In this document: positions 58,410 to 64,000 of the stretch, one piece after another
Layout: each line of letters begins with the position of its first letter
How positions within the stretch are numbered: position 1 is the first letter of the stretch
DNA from: Vermamoeba vermiformis
Taxonomy: Eukaryota; Tubulinea; Echinamoebida
Assembly (NCBI GenBank): GCA_045837725.1
Contig: JBEWZL010000069.1
Span: 1-64,000 of the forward strand
Direction: 5' to 3'
DNA length: 64,000 bases
Position numbers and translations under genes: made by a program
Notes under the pieces: model-generated
Seen by the model: the letters and a program-made list of their open reading frames with translations, nothing else
What the model was told of the DNA's origin: nothing
Database searches by the model: none

Positions 58410-60410
58410 TTATCGGCGTCGCTCTCTGCTTGAATCTCGTTTGCTCGATCTGTATCTATCGGCACTACGACTTCTACTTCTTCGTCTATCTCTGTCTCTG
58501 TTTCTATCTCGACTGCGGCTACGACGAGAATCGCGACCACGATCTTTCTCACGAGAATATCGATCACGAGAACGGCTTCTGCGTCGTGAATCACGTCGAG
58601 GACTGCGCGATCTAGATGTCTTTCTGCGCTTGTGGTCATCACGACTACGACTGCGACTACGAGTCCTCTTCCTTGAGTCACGACCTCTGCTGGAACCGTT
58701 TCTGTCGTCACTGTATCTCTCTGCATGCGGGCTGGGCACATCCGATCCTGTGCTGGGAGGCTGAGAAAAATGGGTTAGACAATCGAACAAGCACGTGATG
58801 CATAGGAAAATTATAAAGGGTAATGTGGCTCGGTGTTGATGATAACAAGGGTGTCCTAGTAACATCGGGAAAACTTATTTGCGGCTCAATCGAGATCTTA
58901 CCTCATCATTGCCCGTCAAGATCTGTGTGCTCGAGGTGTAACGCGTCATTGATGGCAAGCTATATAGACGTGTGATGTGCCATGCAATTTCATCTAACTC
59001 TGTAGCAAAGGTCAATTCAGGTCACACAAAATATAGCCGTTACAAAAAACTTACGAGCTTTGGTCGCGTCAAAAAGTTCCCACCAGGCTGGACTCTCTGG
59101 CAAAGGAATTTGCAGCATTCTAGCGGCCATATATATCGCTGCTGTGGCTATGACTTCTGACGGGAATTTGAGGTACACTATTGTCCGCAAACTAGAAAAA
59201 GAAGGTTCGTTAGGGCTGGATCCAAATCCGTGTAAACAGGAAAGGAAAAGTCGAAAACAACTGCAAAACCTCTCCAGATCGACATTCTGCCCAATGTACA
59301 CACGTTGGCATGCCAGACGCACTCCAATGGTCGAGGGTAACCTGAAATCAGATCTAGTCGTTGTCGCGTGTTAAACCGACCACAACTTCCTAACATAAGG
59401 CCCTATATATCTAGAATTGATCGTTCACATGCAAGCGGGCACATAGGGCAAGAATCGATCATGGAGAGCAGTGCAGTTGAGTTCCGAGTTAATTTAGGAT
59501 CGTAATTAAGGTAGGTAAGCCTGTGACGGCCAAATGTTTGGTTTAGCGTTATTAATTACCCAATAAGGGCCTAAAAAAGTGTATTAGATTACGATGTTAA
59601 ATATATGCACGCCGCACGAGAAGTCACCCGCAAGTTATTCAAAGATTAAGATATTTTGTAATTGCAGATGCGGTCAAAGAACTTGAATATTACCTGTCAT
59701 TTAAGTAATTCCATGCTAGTTGTGCCAACTCTTTGTTATTGCTAAGTGCGAGTACTCCCAAATAGTTCACGATAAATTTGTGCGCGTGCTCTACGAACAC
59801 ATTGAATCCGAGCTCTTTGAGCAGATGTCGCTCCTGCCGAATTAGTTCATTCTTCATATCTACATATTTCTACGAAACGCACGTGAGTTTTCGCGTTTCA
59901 ATGGAGAAGCAATGATTGCTTACCTGTCGCGTGAAGTCGATCGGCTGATGTGTTTTAATTCCTTTCCGTATTTCGTCGATTCGATTAAAAACATTAATAA
60001 TATCTCTCGACCTTCGAGGATGTTCTTCCACTTTTGCAGCACAGAATAAAGCGGCCATGGCCAGCATCTGGAAGAAAAGGAAAAGAAAAAAATTAGTACT
60101 TTCTTCAGTGGCCACAAAAAAATTCTACCTTTGCGTCGTACGATTTAAATGACCGTCTAAAATAAAATCTGTGGAATAAAACTTGCGCAGTGGCCATTGC
60201 AACTTGCGGCCTAAATATTAAATTAATATTACTGTGCCGCGCCAACAAATTCACTTACAATTGTAATAATATTCCAGCTTCTTGAATTAATTCGCAGCCA
60301 AATATTCGTAGCTTCACCTCTGTCTCCGCATCAACCCCATCTACGCGAGAAGGAGAGTTTTCTATTAATTCGGAAGGGACTAATACATTTTGCAACTGGT
60401 GAAGCATCAT
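58410..60410 (-). CDS. Cyclin L with C-terminal RS domain
   Basis: Seven exons (60259-60410, 60129-60210, 59924-60067, 59694-59869, 59055-59191, 58902-58999, 58410-58760) close in phase to 379 residues. The double cyclin box reads LQNVLVPSELIENSPSRVDG, ETEVKLRIFGCELIQEAGIL, LPQVAMATAQVLFHRF and CAAKVEEHPRRSRDIINVF, all close to cyclin L. The last 110 residues are an Arg/Ser dipeptide domain (RKRTRSRSRSRDDHKRRK). Cyclin L partners CDK10/11-type kinases and works in pre-mRNA splicing in nuclear speckles, which fits an intron-rich genome. The 502 base intron 59192-59693 is long for this locus; I see no gene inside. Confidence 0.95.
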
Positions 60411-60482
60411 GGTGTTGCACGTTGTGATGGCATAAAACAATAAAAAAAAACACACAAACAGAGGACAATTGCAGACAAAAAC

Positions 60483-60493
60483 AAAAAAAAAAA
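60483..60493 (-). terminator. Pol III terminator of the tRNA gene
   Basis: A run of eleven A on the plus strand (T on the transcribed strand) begins seven bases after the tRNA 3' end, as expected for RNA polymerase III termination. Confidence 0.85.
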
Positions 60494-60499
60494 GAATTA

Positions 60500-60571
60500 G
60501 CCTCCTGCGGGGGTCGAACCCGCGACCTTTGGCTTAGAAGGCCAACGCTCTACCATCTGAGCTAAGGAGGC
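60500..60571 (-). tRNA. tRNA-Arg (anticodon UCU)
   Basis: A 72 base cloverleaf without intron: 7 bp acceptor stem GCCTCCT/AGGAGGC, D arm GCTC/GAGC, anticodon stem TTGGC/GCCAA with loop CTTCTAA giving anticodon TCT, T arm GCGGG-TTCGACC-CCCGC. The A box (TAGCTCAGATGG) and B box (GGTTCGACCCC) promoter elements are intact. Confidence 0.96.
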
Positions 60572-60624
60572 TTGGTGATCGTGGTTTTCGCAATTTTTGC
60601 GCCAGGTTCGGTACGAAGACCCAT

Positions 60625-62094
60625 TTAGTTATCTACAAAGGTGGAATTGAAGTAGTACTGCATCAATCCTGTGAAGACGAACAGTGCCCAAAGCAACGCA
60701 CCGTTCGTGGCATTTAGACGCTTGAAGAAGACGCCAGTTGCAGAAGCGGCGGATGCGCACAGCATAATAAGACTCATGCTTATCGGGTAGTTGGGAGACT
60801 CCCATTTATATTCGCGCGAAACGCCATAGAAGCACAAAATCTAAATCTTGTTAGTTCATTTTCTCGCTGGACACGGCGACTTACTCCAAGAAGGAATGAC
60901 GTTTTGGTGATCGTGCCACCAATGAGGTTACTGAAGGCGATATTGATGCTACGGGCGCGGCCTCTTCGAGACAGTGAGATACTCTCAAGAATTTCAGGCA
61001 TTTCAGAAGCGATCGGAGCCAAGAAAAATGCCAGTAAGATTGGGTTAACCTCGAGGGTTTTAGCCGTTAAAACAACGGATCTAAGGACCTCAAATTAGTA
61101 AAAGGGCGTTGAAGTTTGCAGGCGACACGTACCCAATAAAAGGCTCGGAGAATACAGTAATGAGGAATCCTCCAACGACCAAAAACAAAACACCTTTTCT
61201 GATTGACACTTCACCTTCCGAATCACTGTCCTCGTCATCACCATGAGCGACTGTGCCTGCTTCCTCATCCTTAACATGGTCGACCATAGGTCCATCGCCG
61301 CTGGCAGGATTTTCTGTAGGCAAAGGCGTTGGCGTCTCTGTAAAGTGATTAATAAACTTCACTAAAGTTAGACAGATCTTCGTGCTTACGTTCAGGGGTA
61401 ACTTTCTTCTTAAATAGAGAGTATAGCAAAAAGCACGCATAGTACATAATGGCCAATACTCCCGTGATAATTTGAAAACCAAACGTGGCCAGAAGGATCG
61501 GAAAAATTAAAGAGACTCCCAATATAATACATTGCAACCGGATCTGCGCGATTATATAAAAGTAATTAATGAATTAATAATTGTAATAAAATCATACCGA
61601 TGCGAGTAACTCAAAGTCCTTTGTTCTGCTAGCCCTTGATCCGATGTATAAACAGGCACCCAATGCAACGGTGCACACGACTACACCATAAAATTAGTAT
61701 ATGAACATGATTAATATAAGTGATCATATTTAATACCAATTGTGCTTCCAGACACTGCTCCAACGGCAAACCGAGGATTGTTACTTGTCAAGGCAACGAT
61801 GAAAAATATTGTTTCAGGCGCTGTTATATAGATTATACTAAATTAGTGCTATTCTTGTGATAGTAGCAGAAAATTAAAATTAGAATTTAATTTTTCATTT
61901 TTTCTAGATCTGACCGTTTGCATCCGCCACTTACCTGTATTCAGCCATGCTATAACTAATCCACCAATAATAGATGCATCATATTTTTTGCCTAAGATTT
62001 CACCTCCTTCACCAACGCACCACGAGGCTATAACAAGTAACGCAAAACTCACGATCCCCGTGAAAATGCTTGGTGTGAATAATCCAAGCACCAT
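60625..62094 (-). CDS. Cation/Ca2+ exchanger (NCX/CAX superfamily)
   Basis: Start ATG at 62094; at least seven small exons. Two alpha-repeat regions are seen: SIIGGLVIAWLNTAPETIFF with VGAVSGSTI near the N-terminus, and LLAFFLAPIASEMPEILES with SNLIGGTITKTSFLLG near the C-terminus. Each has the conserved acidic residue in a (S/A)xPE setting that binds the cation. About ten hydrophobic helices flank a central acidic cytosolic loop (DEDSDSEGEVSIRKG). There is no cleaved signal peptide and no EF-hand. The protein should exchange Ca2+ (or another divalent) against Na+ or H+ across an organelle or plasma membrane. Length of about 370 residues is short for NCX and nearer CAX/YrbG types. Confidence 0.88.
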
Positions 62095-62267
62095 ATCGTT
62101 GTGGTAAAGATATATTAAATAATAAAGAATAAAGTTTGACGTTTCAACTTTTTTTTTGGCCGAGCAACGTTGTCAAAATTTGGTCGCCGTTAGTTTTGTT
62201 CTTTCGTTTTTAGCGGATCCCACAGGAGAACGAAGAAGACCATATATATTATAGCTCCTAATCAGCA
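62095..62267. promoter_or_regulatory. Compact divergent promoter of the exchanger and NOG1 genes
   Basis: Only 173 bases separate two start codons facing away from each other. TATATATT lies 20-30 bases before the NOG1 ATG. No defined factor site was recognised. Confidence 0.5.
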
Positions 62268-64000
62268 ATGCCTCTTTACAATTTCAAGACCATCCAGGTC
62301 GTCCCATCGGCCAAAGAGTTTGTGGATATCATTCTTTCCAAAACTCAACGAAAGACCCCTACAGTTATTCACAAGCATTATGCTATTTCTAATATCAGAA
62401 AGTTTTATATGCGCAAAGTCAAGTATACACAGCAAACGATCCACGATAAGTTGACTCAGATCATCTCAGATTTCCCCATTCTTGATGTACGTATAGGCAA
62501 AATAATATTTATGCTACAATCTATAATGCATGTGTTAATTATGGCGCGATTCGCAGCGCTTGGCGTTAATTTTTTAATTTCAAATCCAAATCAGATTGGG
62601 ATTCGATCGCGAATAAAATTTATCAACGATATGATTTCGCTTAAAATATTGCTATTGACATTATCGATATTTTTATCTCATTGATGCGCGTACAGAAGCT
62701 AACAATCATGTTAAAACAGGAAATTCATCCCTTCTACTCCGATCTGGCCAACGTTTTGTATGATAAAGATCACTATAAATTGGCTTTGGGTCAATTGAAC
62801 ACTGCCAGACACTTGGTCGATACTATTGCTAAGGACTACGTGCGCCTCTTGAAGTTCGGAGATTCGCTTTACAGATGTAAACAGCTCAAGAGAGCAGCTC
62901 TGGGCAGGTAAGAAATTTGCATATTTACCATAATATAATTTTTCGCCTTTTTACAGCGTATTATTTATCAACTGACGTTCTGATCGCTTGATCGCGATCG
63001 AATCTTGAATGACTTTTTGTATTGATCAACGTCCTAATTATTTTATTAATATAGAATGGTTAAATTGGTTGCTAAGAATGCTCCCGCTTTTGCTTATCTC
63101 GAACAAGTAAGTGTCACTCAAAACTCGGCTCGATCTTTTCCGGTTTAACACCATCGTTTTTTTTGCAAATAGAATTAATATTATACAAATAGAATATTAA
63201 TGATTAATTTAAATAGGTTCGTCAACATATGGCCCGTTTGCCATCGATTGATCCCAACACTAGAACTCTTTTGCTCTGCGGTTATCCTAACGTCGGAAAA
63301 TCATCTTTTATGAACAAGGTACGCATTATTATAATATAATAAGGACTATTTATAATATTAAAGCGAATGAAGCAAATTTACTCATAATATTATTGCGTAG
63401 GTTACTCGAGCCAATGTCGATGTTCAAGAATATGCTTTCACCACCAAATCACTCTTCGTTGGTCACACTGACTTTAAATATTTGCGCTGGCAGGTAAGAT
63501 TCGATTTTGAATGCGTGCATTCGCTGTGTAACAGCTCGATCCCGTCTGTAGATCTTATCGAACAAATTAGTTTTGCTTAACATTAATATTAGCGTCTCTG
63601 CATAAGTACATGTGGTTGTTTATACGTATACTATTAATAACACTATCATTATAGGTTATTGATACCCCGGGTATTTTGGATCACCCTATCGACGAAAGAA
63701 ACACTATTGAAATGCTTTCTATTACTGCTTTGGCGCACTTGAAGTGCAGTATTATCTATATTATTGATATTTCTGAGCGTTGCGGTTACAGTATTGCCGA
63801 ACAAGTAAGTCTTCAGCGAACTGGAGTGGATGCATCCGTTAACTTACGAGCAAGAATTATATAAAATTAATCGTTATGTTATATAGGTCGCTCTTTTCAA
63901 CAGTATTAAGCCTTTGTTTGCCAACAAGCCTCTTCTCGTTGTTTTGAACAAGACGGATCTTCGTCCTGTTGAGAACTTGAACCCTGAAGAACGTGCCTTA
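62268..64000 (+). CDS. NOG1: Nucleolar GTPase NOG1, 5' part (runs off right edge)
   Basis: Seven exons are in the window (62268-62486, 62720-62907, 63055-63106, 63217-63318, 63401-63493, 63655-63804, from 63887 on). The N-terminal helical domain ([40 protein letters not shown]) and G motifs [20 protein letters not shown] and VVLNKTDL identify NOG1/GTPBP4, a GTPase needed for maturation of the 60S ribosomal subunit. The third exon is only 52 bases. The C-terminal half is beyond the window. Confidence 0.96.

Noticed and set aside
58391-58800. Plus-strand frames across the RS domain of cyclin L
   Set aside because: Antisense of Arg/Ser repeats gives long open frames by composition only.
1-64000. 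CRISPR array, bacterial operons, integrated virus, LTR retrotransposon
   Set aside because: No regularly spaced identical repeats, no reverse transcriptase, integrase, capsid or long terminal repeats; introns and a Pol III tRNA show nuclear eukaryotic DNA.

Overview
The window is nuclear DNA of an intron-rich, gene-dense eukaryote, probably a unicellular or amoeboid protist or an early-diverging opisthokont; the lineage cannot be fixed from sequence alone. Genes on both strands are split by mostly 40-60 base GT-AG introns, often with CTAAC-like branch sites and ends such as TTAG or ACAG. Standard codon use fits every gene, there is a Pol III tRNA gene, asparagine runs are common, and intergenic gaps are short. 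Coding models below were built by joining exons so that reading phase closes; frameshifted genes are named as such.

Layout. 1-1824: 5' part of a MORC-type ATPase gene (minus). 2403-9395: SNF2 helicase. 9620-11220: 2-oxoglutarate oxygenase fused to a ubiquitin-like domain. 11271-16197: compact island of two head-to-head gene pairs, a tail-anchored trypsin-like protease opposite a coiled-coil protein and a 75-residue Asn/Gly-rich protein opposite a tail-anchored subtilase; three of the four products share a related Asn/Gly/Gln motif resembling amyloid signalling motifs. 16614-24033: LRR/F-box protein, thiamine pyrophosphokinase, an unrecognised protein and ARL8. 24381-25285: eEF1A-type lysine methyltransferase.

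25354-45336: a cluster of five genes that share one C-terminal E3 module (coiled coil, two SAM-like domains, U-box). Four have leucine-rich-repeat N-termini; one (27832-30588) instead has a full MORC GHKL ATPase. The MORC part is repeated in inverted orientation at the left edge of the window. The last gene is a pseudogene split by a 6,069 bp DNA transposon (36682-42750) with 47 bp terminal inverted repeats, a TGTG target duplication, a DUF7869-like transposase ending in a chromodomain, and a divergent second gene.

45650-64000: mainly housekeeping genes: Cys-rich protein, aldo-keto reductase, LRR receptor-like membrane protein, SAM protein with a dead dual-specificity-phosphatase fold, mitochondrial Lon, Naa10 acetyltransferase, cyclin L with RS tail, tRNA-Arg(UCU), cation/Ca exchanger, and the 5' part of NOG1.

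The two most interesting areas are the protease/amyloid-motif island (11-16 kb) and the MORC/LRR-SAM-SAM-U-box cluster (25-45 kb). Both look like innate-defence or cell-death architecture; that reading is inference. Several genes carry single 1-2 base frameshifts, so real decay and consensus error must be separated before calling pseudogenes.
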